A DNA stretch of 64,000 nucleotides from Thalassospira lucentensis (lineage in GTDB: Bacteria; Pseudomonadota; Alphaproteobacteria; Rhodospirillales; Thalassospiraceae): assembly GCF_011806425.1 (NCBI RefSeq), contig NZ_JAATOV010000002.1, forward strand, positions 248,001 to 312,000, read 5' to 3'. The translations under genes were made by a program, and so were the position numbers. Below are positions 44,038 through 53,180 of the stretch, piece by piece (position 1 is the first letter of the stretch; each line of letters starts with the position of its first letter). The notes below the pieces were generated by a model. That model saw only the letters and a program-made list of their open reading frames with translations. It made no database searches and had not been told where the DNA came from.

Positions 44038-44118
44038 TTTTGCCCTGCAATAGAGGTTGACGTTTGCGTTAACCTAGGCCGTCATAACGAATTGAGCAAG
44101 GGCACAGCAAGCCATCGC

Positions 44119-45116
44119 CTATGTGCCGTTGCGCTTAAGCGCTTGTGCCGGGCTCTCGCCATACCATTCGCGGTAAGACCGCGAAAAGTTGCTGACATGG
44201 TTAAATCCAACAGCCGCCGCCACTTGTTTGACGGTTCCGTCGCCAGATGTCAGCAACTCCCGCGCACGGGTCATCCGTTCAGATCGGATGAACTCGCCAC
44301 AGGTATTTCCCGTCTCGCATTTAAACAGGTTGTTTAAGCGGCTTTCGGTCAGTCCGGCATCATCAGCCAACTGAGGTACCGAAAGCGGCGATGCCATTTG
44401 GGCCGTGACCCGGGCGATGGTATCCGCAAGCACGGTTTGCTCAAGCACTGTTGGCTTGGGGGTATTTTCCCTTTCCTGATTACGCTCGCAATTAGGCATC
44501 AATCACTTCGGTCAGGAACAGGGTCGATAGACCTTCAAGTTTTAATTTGCGTCCCACCCCGGTCATCTGCTGGGAAAACGTGGCACTGACGATGCGGCGG
44601 ATCTTGTTGGTGATCGGCAAAGGGCGAATTTCAACCACATCCGTGGCATCGGACAAAAACGGACCAAGCTGATCGGGGACGGTGTCACCGAAACGGCGAT
44701 ATAAGGCATCAAGTTCAATTGTCACGCCCATATGGCGGATCAACTGACCTTTTTGGCAGGAAATAACGGGTCCCCAGCCGGTCCACCCGCATGGCAAAAC
44801 CAGTTTCTGGTGACATTCTGCGATGTATACCCTCGGGACATTTGAAATCCAAACACCCCATCAGATTGATCGATCCGGAAAACCAGCCGGGTGGTAAGGC
44901 GTTTTGCACATCAAACCGCGAATCTTCATAAACGTTCAATTCCGCACGGTGCAAAAAGGTGCCATTGCCAAAATCGATCCGCTCCAACCGGCCTTTGGCC
45001 CCGGGCAATTCAAACAGATCGCCATCCGCCAGCCTAAGCTCGCCGATATCAGAATTCTGGTCGTCATGCGAAAACATGCCGAACATGTCATCGGCACTTT
45101 GTCCGGTTTCCTGCAT
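44119..45116 (-). pseudogene. Frameshifted AraC-family regulator
   Basis: Three fragments in different frames line up as one protein of about 330 residues, the usual size of PchR-like AraC regulators. The N-terminal part runs from 45116 through GFAMRVDRLGTRYFLP. At a run of five T on the plus strand (44750-44754) the frame shifts and continues as GQLIRHMGVTIELDALYRRFGD up to a stop at 44492-44494. A second single-base shift then opens the frame with the DNA-binding domain: VPQLADDAGLTESRLNNLFK and VAAAVGFNHVSNFSRSYREW, ending at 44119. Each break needs one base. Either the gene is broken in this strain, or there are sequencing errors in short homopolymers. The parts read sensibly on both sides, so decay would be recent. 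Confidence 0.75.
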
Positions 45117-45520
45117 GGTTGCCTGTTCCCGTGTTCTTTGCGTTTTTTATTTGGTTTTTCCGCCCGTTTATCGGCGCTTATTCTTGCCTGCGTATCCTAA
45201 TATCAATGCGCGGTCTGTGACAATGCGCACGCAGTCGGTCAGCCGATTGGAAAGCAGCAAGCGGCACTTCTCAAAACGCACCGCCCACGTATTCGACACC
45301 ATTCTTTGATGGACCTTTGATCGCAGACATTTATCATGACAAGCTATGCTGGTTCATAAGATCAGGTCACAAGATCAAAGAACGGCGTTATGGTTTACCC
45401 AACGGGTCACGCCGCGGATAAACCGGCAGAGGAAACGGACCTGAACATAAAAAAATGCCGGGTGAAAAAACACCGGCCGCGAAATTCAAATCATCTGGCA
45501 GATAATCAGGAAGGCTTCCG
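45117..45520. other. Intergenic region upstream of the aldehyde dehydrogenase
   Basis: About 400 bases without a gene. AAGATCA occurs twice, 13 bases apart (45358-45364 and 45371-45377). A small hairpin GCCGGGTG-AAAAAA-CACCGGC lies near 45463-45479, just before the start. The promoter is not obvious. Confidence 0.4.
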
Positions 45521-46945
45521 ATGCAAAACGCAGGTAAATTCTATATCGACGGCACATGGGGTGATCCAATCTCGACCGAGAAAATGGATGTCATCAATCC
45601 GGCCACCGAAGCTGTCATCGCGCAAATCCCACTGGCCAACGAAGACGATGTCAACCTTGCCGTGGCGGCCGCCAAGCGCGCCTTTGTCACCTATAGCCAG
45701 ACCACGGTTGATGAACGGCTGGGTATGCTCGAACGCCTTTTGGCGATTTATAAGCGCCGCTATGACGAGGTCGCGCAAACCATCACATCCGAACTGGGCG
45801 CGCCGATCACGATGTCGCGCGAACAGCAAGCTGATGCCGGTGTGGGCCATCTTGAAGATTTCATTGCGGTATTGCGGGACCTTAAAACCGAAGAAACCCT
45901 GCATAACGGGGAAACGCTTTTGCGCGAACCGATTGGGGTTTGCGGCCTGATTACGCCGTGGAACTGGCCGATCAACCAGATCGTGCTAAAAGTTATCCCG
46001 GCCTTGGCGACCGGCTGTACCTGTGTGTTGAAACCATCCGAATTCACCCCGCTTAATGCCGTACTTTATGCCGAAATGATCGACGAGGCAGGCTTCCCCA
46101 AAGGCTCCTTTAACCTTGTTCAGGGGGCAGGCCCCGTGGCCGGGGCGGCGATGTCGCGCCATCCTGACATTTCGATGATGTCCTTTACCGGATCAACCCG
46201 TGCAGGCAAGGCGATCACAAAGGACGCGTCTGAAACCATCAAACGCGTGACACTGGAACTGGGCGGGAAATCACCCAACATTGTCTTTGAAGATGTCGAT
46301 ATCGAAGACCGCATCGCGTTTAGTGTTTCGGACGTGTTTAACAATTCCGGTCAAACCTGTGACGCGCCGACCCGCATGCTGGTACAGCGATCGATCTATG
46401 ACGACGCGGTCAAGGTGGCCAAGCGGGTTGGCGACGCCGCATCTGTTGGCGATCCAACGGCGGAAGGCGATCACATCGGCCCGCTGGTCAGCCACATTCA
46501 ATATGACCGGGTTCAAACCCTTATTCAGGCGGGCATCGACGAAGGCGCGAAAGTGCTGGTTGGTGGGGTTGGCAAACCCGATGGCATCAACAAGGGATAC
46601 TTTACCAAGCCAACGATTTTCTATGATGTGAACAACGACATGCGCGTCGCGCGTGAAGAAATCTTTGGCCCCGTCGTGGTCATGATCCCGTTTGACACTG
46701 AAGAAGACGCCATCGAAATCGCCAATGACACGCCATATGGCCTGGCGGCGTATATCCAAACACCCGACGATGCCAAGGCCGACCGCGTTGCACGCAAGCT
46801 ACGCGCTGGCATGATCCGCATCAACGGTGCCTTCCCACGTGCCGGAAGCCCGTTTGGCGGCTACAAACAATCGGGCATCGGCCGCGAAGGCGGGCTGTTT
46901 GGCCTTGAAGATTTCATGGAAATCAAAATGCTGCATAAGCCCTGA
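45521..46945 (+). CDS. NAD(P)-dependent aldehyde dehydrogenase
   Basis: A 474-residue aldehyde dehydrogenase. The general base E246 (LELGGKSPN) and nucleophile C280 (NNSGQTCDAP) are in place, with the N-terminal oxyanion Asn in TPWNWP. It lacks a signal peptide and acts in the cytosol. The sequence is close to the broad betaine/aromatic aldehyde dehydrogenase group, but the substrate cannot be fixed. The start at 45521 has CAGGAAGG 7-12 bases upstream. It is monocistronic with a strong terminator. The broken AraC gene is divergent from it and may have been its regulator. Confidence 0.9.
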   Translation: MQNAGKFYIDGTWGDPISTEKMDVINPATEAVIAQIPLANEDDVNLAVAAAKRAFVTYSQTTVDERLGMLERLLAIYKRRYDEVAQTITSELGAPITMSREQQADAGVGHLEDFIAVLRDLKTEETLHNGETLLREPIGVCGLITPWNWPINQIVLKVIPALATGCTCVLKPSEFTPLNAVLYAEMIDEAGFPKGSFNLVQGAGPVAGAAMSRHPDISMMSFTGSTRAGKAITKDASETIKRVTLELGGKSPNIVFEDVDIEDRIAFSVSDVFNNSGQTCDAPTRMLVQRSIYDDAVKVAKRVGDAASVGDPTAEGDHIGPLVSHIQYDRVQTLIQAGIDEGAKVLVGGVGKPDGINKGYFTKPTIFYDVNNDMRVAREEIFGPVVVMIPFDTEEDAIEIANDTPYGLAAYIQTPDDAKADRVARKLRAGMIRINGAFPRAGSPFGGYKQSGIGREGGLFGLEDFMEIKMLHKP

Positions 46946-46954
46946 TGACGGCAT

Positions 46955-46991
46955 ACAAACAGGCGCCGGAAACAGTCTGGCGCCTGTTTGT
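46955..46991. terminator. Terminator of the aldehyde dehydrogenase
   Basis: ACAAACAGGCGCC and GGCGCCTGTTTGT, a 13-bp perfect stem around an 11-base loop. Confidence 0.85.
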
Positions 46992-47074
46992 ATAATCCTC
47001 ACCCCAACTTCGGATAGTTTACCCTTTCCTTTCCGGTACTTAGAATAAGCACCGACATGAGGGAAGGGACACAC

Positions 47075-47791
47075 ATGATCAAAAAACTAATTGCATTTGC
47101 AGCAGCAGCAGCCTTGTCTGCATGTGTTACGACGTCTGACTCATTTGACGCGCAAAACGAGATCGGTACGGTCTATAGCGGGTCGATCCCCACGAAGGGT
47201 GGTGACATTCTTTTGCCGCCGGGCGACTGGACCGTGGTTGGAAAATCCACCGAAAAGAACAAATATTCTCAAACATTTGGCAATGTCGCACTCGCCAAGA
47301 TTGATGAAAATAAAACCCTTGATGGTTTTGTGATGTATTCAGCCGCGCTTGATGTTCCGATGCGCTTTTATTTCCACGCGTCGAGTTATTGCGACCCCGA
47401 ACAACAAACGCTTTATTTTGAACAGCAGGCCAACCAGCAAGGCGGTCTTCAGCAGTGCTTCTTCATCGAAGACTGGTCCCTAAACGTGACCGAGAATTCA
47501 GAAGATTTCATTCAACAAGCTGATGCTTATTTCAAAAAACACAACGTTTCAAAACCGGCGACGATGTTGTTCACCAACTATCGGATGTCACGCCGCAACA
47601 AGCTTCTGATTGCGCAATATGGCTTTAACTATCGCCAGCCGGTTGGTGATGTCATCCCCGGTTTCACACCATCGGAAAAGTTCGTCTATGACCACCCGTT
47701 TGGCACCGAGGGATGGAAAACCAATCTTGAAACCGTGGTTTCCTGGTCCAAGGAAAACGAACCAAAGATTACAAAAGCCTTCCTAAAATAG
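47075..47791 (+). CDS. Predicted lipoprotein of unknown function
   Basis: A 238-residue protein with a lipoprotein signal: MIKKLIAFAAAAALSAC with the lipobox Cys at 17. The mature part (FDAQNEIGTVYSGSIPTKGG, DILLPPGDWTVVGKS) has no domain I recognise. Three later Cys and several Tyr/Phe-rich strands suggest a compact beta-rich fold in the periplasm or outer membrane. The residue after the lipid Cys is Val, not Asp, so sorting to the outer membrane is expected by the usual rule. The start at 47075 has GGGAAGGGAC upstream. A terminator follows at 47818. Confidence 0.75.
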   Translation: MIKKLIAFAAAAALSACVTTSDSFDAQNEIGTVYSGSIPTKGGDILLPPGDWTVVGKSTEKNKYSQTFGNVALAKIDENKTLDGFVMYSAALDVPMRFYFHASSYCDPEQQTLYFEQQANQQGGLQQCFFIEDWSLNVTENSEDFIQQADAYFKKHNVSKPATMLFTNYRMSRRNKLLIAQYGFNYRQPVGDVIPGFTPSEKFVYDHPFGTEGWKTNLETVVSWSKENEPKITKAFLK

Positions 47792-47817
47792 GCTTGCTAT
47801 TAACACTGACCTGAATG

Positions 47818-47852
47818 GGCCCCCGCATTGTCACTTGTCCGGGGCCTTTTTG
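47818..47852 (+). terminator. Terminator of the lipoprotein gene
   Basis: GGCCCCCG and CCGGGGCC pair with a 13-base loop, followed by TTTTTG. Confidence 0.85.
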
Positions 47853-48015
47853 ATTTTGGGGGTAAATTTGACGTGTAATCTGGCTTGGCAATACCAACAT
47901 CATAAGGAGCATCATATAGGGCTGGTAATGATGGAATGGGTCCCTATAATCCCATCGTTAATCGATAAAATTAAGGGTTTACCAACAAAACCCTAGAAGG
48001 ATTGGGAGACCACAA

Positions 48016-48858
48016 ATGAACGCGATGTCCTTTTCAGAAATGGGGCTTTCGGCCCTGAAAAGGCGACAATTTGACGCCGCAATCAATATGCTGCGACAAG
48101 CGCTTGGCGAAGATGCGGATAACCTTGAAGCCCGGTTTGGCTTGGCCCGTGCCCTGCATGAAAAAGGTTCGATCACCGAAGCACTTGGCGAATATCGTAC
48201 GGTGCTGCAATCTGATGAAGGCCATGAAGACTGCCTGCATCACATTGCACGCGCCTTACTGCAAAAGGGTGATGCGCGTGGGGCTCTGAACCATGTTGAT
48301 ATCATTTTACGCAACAAACCAACCGACCCACATTTTTTGACCCTGCGCGCACAGGCCTTGCTGGAACTTGATCATCCCGATGATGCACTATCAAGCCTGC
48401 AAACCGCGGCACATCATAATCCGGGATCAGAAGACATCCACCGTCTGATGGCGGAATGTTACCGCGTCAATGAAGACCGCGAAGGCGAACGCCGCGCGAT
48501 CGAGCAATTATTGCGGATCGATCCACGGTCGATGACCGCGGCCAACGATCTTGCGGTGATTGATCTGCGCGACGGGCATCCGATGACAGCGTTTGAAACC
48601 TATGAAAAGATCCTTGCCCAAATCCCCGAACATCCCGAGGCAACCCTTAACCGTGCCATTGCGCTGACCGTGATGGGCGGCATGGATCATCAGGCGATTT
48701 GGGACCGCGTCACGGAAGTTTGCTCAGATATGGACGGGCTTGACGAAATCCGCGCCCTTGCCGATGCGTTGGCCAAGCTGCCCGATGAAAAGCGCAAAGA
48801 AAGCCCCGAGGCGGAGGCCCTGACCGCGCGGGCAGCGTTGGCAAAGATCGCTTATTAA
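48016..48858 (+). CDS. Tetratricopeptide repeat protein
   Basis: A 280-residue protein made almost wholly of TPR-like helical pairs. About six units are visible in the first 230 residues, such as GLSALKRRQFDAAINMLRQA, ARALHEKGSITEALGEYRTV and LAVIDLRDGHPMTAFETYEK. No signal peptide, membrane segment or catalytic domain is seen, so it is a cytosolic scaffold. GGGAGA lies about 9 bases before the ATG. Two inverted repeats (TATAGGG/CCCTATA at 47915-47948; AGGGTTT/AAACCCT at 47974-47994) occupy its leader. A hairpin follows at 48889. Confidence 0.8.
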   Translation: MNAMSFSEMGLSALKRRQFDAAINMLRQALGEDADNLEARFGLARALHEKGSITEALGEYRTVLQSDEGHEDCLHHIARALLQKGDARGALNHVDIILRNKPTDPHFLTLRAQALLELDHPDDALSSLQTAAHHNPGSEDIHRLMAECYRVNEDREGERRAIEQLLRIDPRSMTAANDLAVIDLRDGHPMTAFETYEKILAQIPEHPEATLNRAIALTVMGGMDHQAIWDRVTEVCSDMDGLDEIRALADALAKLPDEKRKESPEAEALTARAALAKIAY

Positions 48859-48888
48859 ATCGTACTCATTCGCCGATGATAAGACCAT

Positions 48889-48925
48889 CATAAGGATGCG
48901 CCGCAGATGTGGACGCATCCTTATG
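48889..48925. terminator. Hairpin between the TPR and MFS genes
   Basis: CATAAGGATGCG (48889-48900) and CGCATCCTTATG (48914-48925) are perfect 12-bp arms with a 13-base loop. It lies between converging genes; T runs are short. Confidence 0.7.
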
Positions 48926-48953
48926 TGATTTTGGGCGAATATTAAGACTAAGA

Positions 48954-50249
48954 TTAAGACGCCGGGGCTGTTTCAGGTGCCGCATCTGATGCCACATCTG
49001 GGGCCGCATCGCGTGCCGGGATCACCGACCGGGTTTTAACCCAACCCAAAATCCCTGCCACACAGATAAAGGCCGCAACACAGCCGACCATGAATGGGGC
49101 GTTGGTATGAAGCCCGGCCAGCACCCCGCCCGCCAAAACGGCGGCGGCCTCAGCCAAGACATGCACCGATCGGTAGATACCAAGCGCCTGCCCCTGCTCA
49201 TGCGCGCCGGCCCCGTTGGAAATAAACAGGCTGGTGGTGACTTCACACCAGGCAATGCCAAATGCCGCAATACACATCGGCACAAAAATCCAAACCAGCC
49301 CATCAGGCAGGACAAAGGTCAGCAACCCGATGCCAAGCAACATGTGCCCAATGGTTGCCACCCCGCGCAAGCCAATCGGACGCTGGGCGCGGTCAACCGT
49401 CAGGCCCGCCAAAATCAGCGGAATGGAAATGATCGCCGAGCACATGCCAAGGAAGCTGCTGGTGACGTCATGGTTTTGAACCAGATAGACCCCAAAGAAG
49501 CAGAAGAACAAAAAGATCGCAAAGTAACTAAAGAACGACACGACAAAGGCCGGCATCAATGATGGATCGGTCAGGGTTTGCCACACTGTGCGGTCGGTTT
49601 GCGGGCCATCTTCGGGCATCCGTCCACGGCGGCGGGCATATTCCGGGATACGCAAAATCACCGCAACCACCAACAGGTTAAAGCCATACATACCCGCGGC
49701 AAAAAAGAACGGCCAAGACACATTAAATGCCGGATGGATCGTCGGGTCTGAGAAAAATCCGCCCATTAAGGGGCCAATGATCCAGCCGACATTGATCGCG
49801 ACGGTCAGCAAACCGAAATTGCGCACCTTGCTTTTGGGGGTGCTGATATCCGATGCAATCGACTGGGCAATCGCCATATTGCCTTCGCACAGGCCCGATA
49901 CAAACCGCCCAATCAACACCATCGGCAGGTTGGCCGTGGAAACCCCGACCGCGACGACGATATAGCCACTGGCCGCCCCCAAAAGGGATGCCAGCAAAAC
50001 AGGTTTACGCCCGACCTTATCAGACATCCGCCCCAACCAAGGGGCACCGACAAACTGCCCGATCGGATACAGCGCCATTGCCACGCCCAACAATATGGTG
50101 CGGTATTGTTCTGGTACGGATGGATCAAGAAAGCCCAGTTCGGGCTTTAAAAACATCGGACCAAAGACAGGATAGGGCAAACTAAAACCGGCAAACCCAA
50201 ACAGTACCGTCAAAAAGACGGCCGACATTGCCTTGTTTTCCTGCGACAT
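48954..50249 (-). CDS. MFS transporter (DHA1-like)
   Basis: A 431-residue transporter with 12 membrane segments. Motif A appears as GRMSDKVGRKPVLL after the second segment; the N-terminal TM1 is VFLTVLFGFAGFSLPYPVFG. The C-terminal tail is a low-complexity PARDAAPDVASDAAPETAPA. The family includes tetracycline- and drug-type exporters; the substrate is unknown. A TetR regulator lies upstream on the same strand, 83 bases away, and probably controls it. The start at 50249 lacks a strong ribosome site. Confidence 0.88.
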   Translation of the reverse strand: MSQENKAMSAVFLTVLFGFAGFSLPYPVFGPMFLKPELGFLDPSVPEQYRTILLGVAMALYPIGQFVGAPWLGRMSDKVGRKPVLLASLLGAASGYIVVAVGVSTANLPMVLIGRFVSGLCEGNMAIAQSIASDISTPKSKVRNFGLLTVAINVGWIIGPLMGGFFSDPTIHPAFNVSWPFFFAAGMYGFNLLVVAVILRIPEYARRRGRMPEDGPQTDRTVWQTLTDPSLMPAFVVSFFSYFAIFLFFCFFGVYLVQNHDVTSSFLGMCSAIISIPLILAGLTVDRAQRPIGLRGVATIGHMLLGIGLLTFVLPDGLVWIFVPMCIAAFGIAWCEVTTSLFISNGAGAHEQGQALGIYRSVHVLAEAAAVLAGGVLAGLHTNAPFMVGCVAAFICVAGILGWVKTRSVIPARDAAPDVASDAAPETAPAS

Positions 50250-50332
50250 GGGGTACTCCGTGGGGCGTGAAGGTGATGCAATTTCGTCAATTGAAAGGGA
50301 TCGGGGCTGCGTGATTTTGCGGGTCTGGTCGT

Positions 50333-51079
50333 CTAACCTGACGAACGGGGCAAGGCTACGTAGCGCTCAGCAAGGGCGCGGACCTTTTGCCTAGCATCGT
50401 CAACCTGCCAGCCCGCCCCAATCAAAAGATCGGCTAGCGCATCGCACAGGATATTGATCGCGTTTTCGCGCAATTGATGGCCGTAATGGCGATCGGTAAT
50501 TTCGGATAGAACCAACACATTGATCCCGTATCCCAGCCCCCAACTGCCAAGGTTCAGGTTGCGCGTGCGGCTGGTGATATCCGATGCGATACCAAGTTCA
50601 CCCGCGCCTTGGGTCAGGAAGGTCTGGAACATCTCGGTCACAGCGCCGATTTGATCAAGCTGGGCCTGATGGCGGGCCGGTGTGGCGCGCGTCCAAATCG
50701 ATGGTGCCAATGCCAGATATTCGGCCTCAAACAATTGCGGATGCTCAATGGAAAACCAAAGGTCGAGCAAATTGGCTATGATGTATTTTTCAATCGCACT
50801 GCCATCGTGATGGCGCGCGGTATCAAATTTTTCTGCCCGCTTGGCCCCGGCCATCACGGCAAGACCAATCAAAAGGTCTTCCTTGCTGGCGAAATGGCCA
50901 TACAGGGTGCCAACCGAAATGGCGCAAAGCTTTGCCAGATCGGACATTTTCAGTTCGAAAAAACCGACCTTCGCAATCAGACCTGCCGCATTTTCAAGGA
51001 TCAGTTCTTCGCGCTGTTGGCGTTTTTCCATGCGGTTTTGCGCAACCATGCCAGACCAATTTTTCGTTGATGAAACCAT
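50333..51079 (-). CDS. TetR/AcrR family transcriptional regulator
   Basis: A 248-residue regulator, longer than usual at both ends. The helix-turn-helix (about 25-72) reads ENAAGLIAKVGFFELKMSDL then KLCAISVGTLYGHFASKEDLL. The ligand domain has an aromatic/Trp-containing stretch LWFSIEHPQLF. Three in-frame ATGs (51079, 51049, 51031) have no clear ribosome site, so the start is uncertain. It is followed by the MFS gene with an 83-base gap and probably governs that gene. It is divergent from the DUF2254 gene, which has its own EcfG-like promoter. Confidence 0.85.
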   Translation of the reverse strand: MVSSTKNWSGMVAQNRMEKRQQREELILENAAGLIAKVGFFELKMSDLAKLCAISVGTLYGHFASKEDLLIGLAVMAGAKRAEKFDTARHHDGSAIEKYIIANLLDLWFSIEHPQLFEAEYLALAPSIWTRATPARHQAQLDQIGAVTEMFQTFLTQGAGELGIASDITSRTRNLNLGSWGLGYGINVLVLSEITDRHYGHQLRENAINILCDALADLLIGAGWQVDDARQKVRALAERYVALPRSSG

Positions 51080-51410
51080 TTTTGACGTAAAATCGAATTT
51101 GGTTCATTTTTTAAATGCAGACAATCGTCGTTTTCGCATAGGTGGGTTTCATCACCGAGCGTATGCACCTGCCAAACCATCAAACGCGGCACCTCTGTGG
51201 TGTTGTCCGGTCTTTGAAATCAATTCATGGTTTTGGTGGGGATTTTGCGTCCCAAAGGACCCTGTATATAATCCCCCAAAACGGGAACTCAATTTGTGAT
51301 CAGGCGTTTAACCTTTGTTGCAACTCACATTCGTGCTTTTGTGACGTCAGCATATCATTGATCACGCGCAGTGCTTTTTGACTGTCGCAACCAGAACTGG
51401 GCGAACTTTC
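51080..51410. other. Divergent intergenic region upstream of DUF2254
   Basis: About 330 bases with no gene. It contains the EcfG-like promoter at 51284-51308. No other structure stands out. Confidence 0.5.
51284..51308 (+). promoter_or_regulatory. EcfG-type general stress promoter before DUF2254
   Basis: GGAAC (51284-51288), 16 bases, CGTT (51305-51308). This exactly matches the consensus GGAAC-N16/17-CGTT of the alphaproteobacterial general stress sigma factor. The start codon lies about 100 bases downstream. Activity is inferred from the match. Confidence 0.65.
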
Positions 51411-52781
51411 ATGTTTCAACGCTTCATCCGGATATGGGAATTTCTGACCCACAGCTTGTGGTTCACCCCATTGCTTTATGCAATTCTCGGCGTGGCGTTC
51501 GCCCTGTTATCGACCCGTATTCCGGGCAGCGACCTGATCGGAACCCTGCCGGAATTCTGGCCCCGATTTAGCACCATCGACACTGCCAAGGATCTGATCT
51601 CGACCCTGCTTGGCGCGCTTGTGACGATGATAACCTTTGCGCTGTCGATCACGATGGTTGTTTTGACCTTGGCGGCTGGGTCACTTGGCCCCAGAACCAT
51701 TCGCAATTTTATGGGCGATCCGAAAACCCAAAATTCGATTGGCTGTTTTGTCGGGTCGATCCTGTTTTTAATTGGCGCACTGGTGATTATGGGGGGCACA
51801 TCGAAAAATGTGCAAGTCCCGCAAATCCTGACCATGACAGGCATCGGGCTGTTTGTGATTTGTCTGTTTGTGCTGATCTTTTTTGTGCACAATCTGGGCC
51901 GGTCCATCGTTGCCGATCAGGTGATTTATAAGGTCGGAAGCAACCTTGAAAAGACCATTTCATCGGCCCTTGAAACGCTAAAATCCCCGATTGATACAGC
52001 GTCAAAGGATCACTGCACCCTGCCCGACAGTTCGGAAATCGACGATGATCACGCGATCATTGCCAAAACATCTGGCTATGTGCAGGGGCTCGATTACGAA
52101 GCAATCCGCAATGAGGCGACCAAACACGGCATTACGGTATCGCTGATTGTTCATGCCGGGCAGCACGTAATTAAGGGCGATTTCATTGGCGAAATCAAAC
52201 CGACCCAAAACCAGGACCAAGAACCCAAACCGCTGAACGAATGCCAAGACGCGATTAAGAACTACATCATGATCGGCAATCAGCGCACCGAAATGCTGGA
52301 TGTTGAATTTGCCCTGCGCCAATTGGTGGAAATTGCCCTGCGTGCCTTGTCACCGGGGATCAATGACCCGTTCACCGCCATTGCGGTTGTCTATCAGCTG
52401 GGCCGCGCCCTGCCCAAAGCCATGCCGTTCCACTATCCGGTCGGGGTTTGGAAGGACGATGATGGCCATACCCGTATTTGCAGCCAGATCAATGATTTTG
52501 GCGGGATGCTTGAAGCCTCGTTCAACCAAATCCGACAAGCCGCCTGCACCAAGCCCGATGTGCTGTTGCCCATGGCCGAGGTGCTTGAAAGCCTGATCAG
52601 TTTGACACACGATGCCAAGCAACGCGATGTGCTGTGCCATCACGCCACCCTAATCGCCAACACCGCCAAACGCGACATCCCCGAAACCACGGACTGCGCC
52701 ACCGTCCAGCAAGCAGTTGACCGCGTGTTGCGCAAGCGACCGGAACCATCAAAACCGGATGACGAAACGACGGGTTCGTAA
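51411..52781 (+). CDS. DUF2254 domain membrane protein
   Basis: A 456-residue protein with four N-terminal membrane segments (about 18-38, 62-85, 105-128 and 135-158), followed by a large soluble domain of the DUF2254 type: YVQGLDYEAIRNEA, then LRQLVEIALRALSPGINDPF TAIAVV. The function of the family is unknown. The ATG at 51411 is chosen over a TTG at 51378; TGGGCGA lies 6 bases upstream. An EcfG-type promoter sits about 100 bases before it, so general-stress control is likely. The C-terminus is a Pro/Asp/Glu-rich tail. A terminator follows at 52808. Confidence 0.88.
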   Translation: MFQRFIRIWEFLTHSLWFTPLLYAILGVAFALLSTRIPGSDLIGTLPEFWPRFSTIDTAKDLISTLLGALVTMITFALSITMVVLTLAAGSLGPRTIRNFMGDPKTQNSIGCFVGSILFLIGALVIMGGTSKNVQVPQILTMTGIGLFVICLFVLIFFVHNLGRSIVADQVIYKVGSNLEKTISSALETLKSPIDTASKDHCTLPDSSEIDDDHAIIAKTSGYVQGLDYEAIRNEATKHGITVSLIVHAGQHVIKGDFIGEIKPTQNQDQEPKPLNECQDAIKNYIMIGNQRTEMLDVEFALRQLVEIALRALSPGINDPFTAIAVVYQLGRALPKAMPFHYPVGVWKDDDGHTRICSQINDFGGMLEASFNQIRQAACTKPDVLLPMAEVLESLISLTHDAKQRDVLCHHATLIANTAKRDIPETTDCATVQQAVDRVLRKRPEPSKPDDETTGS

Positions 52782-52807
52782 GCAGCCAACCATCCTTAAA
52801 GACAAAC

Positions 52808-52835
52808 AAAAAGGGTCCCAAATGGGACCCTTTTT
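52808..52835. terminator. Bidirectional terminator
   Basis: AAAAAGGGTCCC, loop AAAT, GGGACCCTTTTT. It is symmetrical and lies between converging genes. Confidence 0.95.
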
Positions 52836-52855
52836 AAATTGCGATATTTTGGCTA

Positions 52856-53086
52856 TCAGCCGGGCTGACGCACCAGGCGCGCGGTAATCTTGCCGACTTT
52901 TCCGGCGCTGAGCACCACCAGACAAAAGCCAATCGGCCAGGCCACGATGAAGGCATTGGCCCATCGCAGCAGATAGTTTGTATCCATGCCGGTATTGATC
53001 ATCGTGACGAGGGCCGTCATCAAAAAGCAAAGCCAAAGCGACATAAAAAAGGCAAAAACGAAGCGGTGCATGCGCGGGGGAAACAT
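52856..53086 (-). CDS. DUF2798 domain small membrane protein
   Basis: A 76-residue protein with two membrane segments: FVFAFFMSLWLCFLMTALV and FIVAWPIGFCLVVLS, ending AGKVGKITARLVRQPG. This is the DUF2798 layout; its role is unknown. The ATG at 53086 is chosen because GAGGA lies about 7 bases upstream; an ATG at 53098 is also possible. The gene is divergent from a LysR regulator, a pairing seen in several proteobacteria. The 94-base gap between them should hold the LysR site. Confidence 0.8.
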   Translation of the reverse strand: MFPPRMHRFVFAFFMSLWLCFLMTALVTMINTGMDTNYLLRWANAFIVAWPIGFCLVVLSAGKVGKITARLVRQPG

Positions 53087-53180
53087 TTGTATCCTCATGT
53101 TTGATCTGTCATCGGGCGCAAACATCGCTTATTCTTGTTTTTGGAAATAGACCAAATTTCTGAAAGATAGATTCTCATAA

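Noticed and set aside
47928-47996. 22-codon frame MMEWVPIIPSLIDKIK... upstream of the TPR gene
   Set aside because: It has no ribosome site and lies inside two inverted repeats. It could be a leader peptide but there is nothing to support that.
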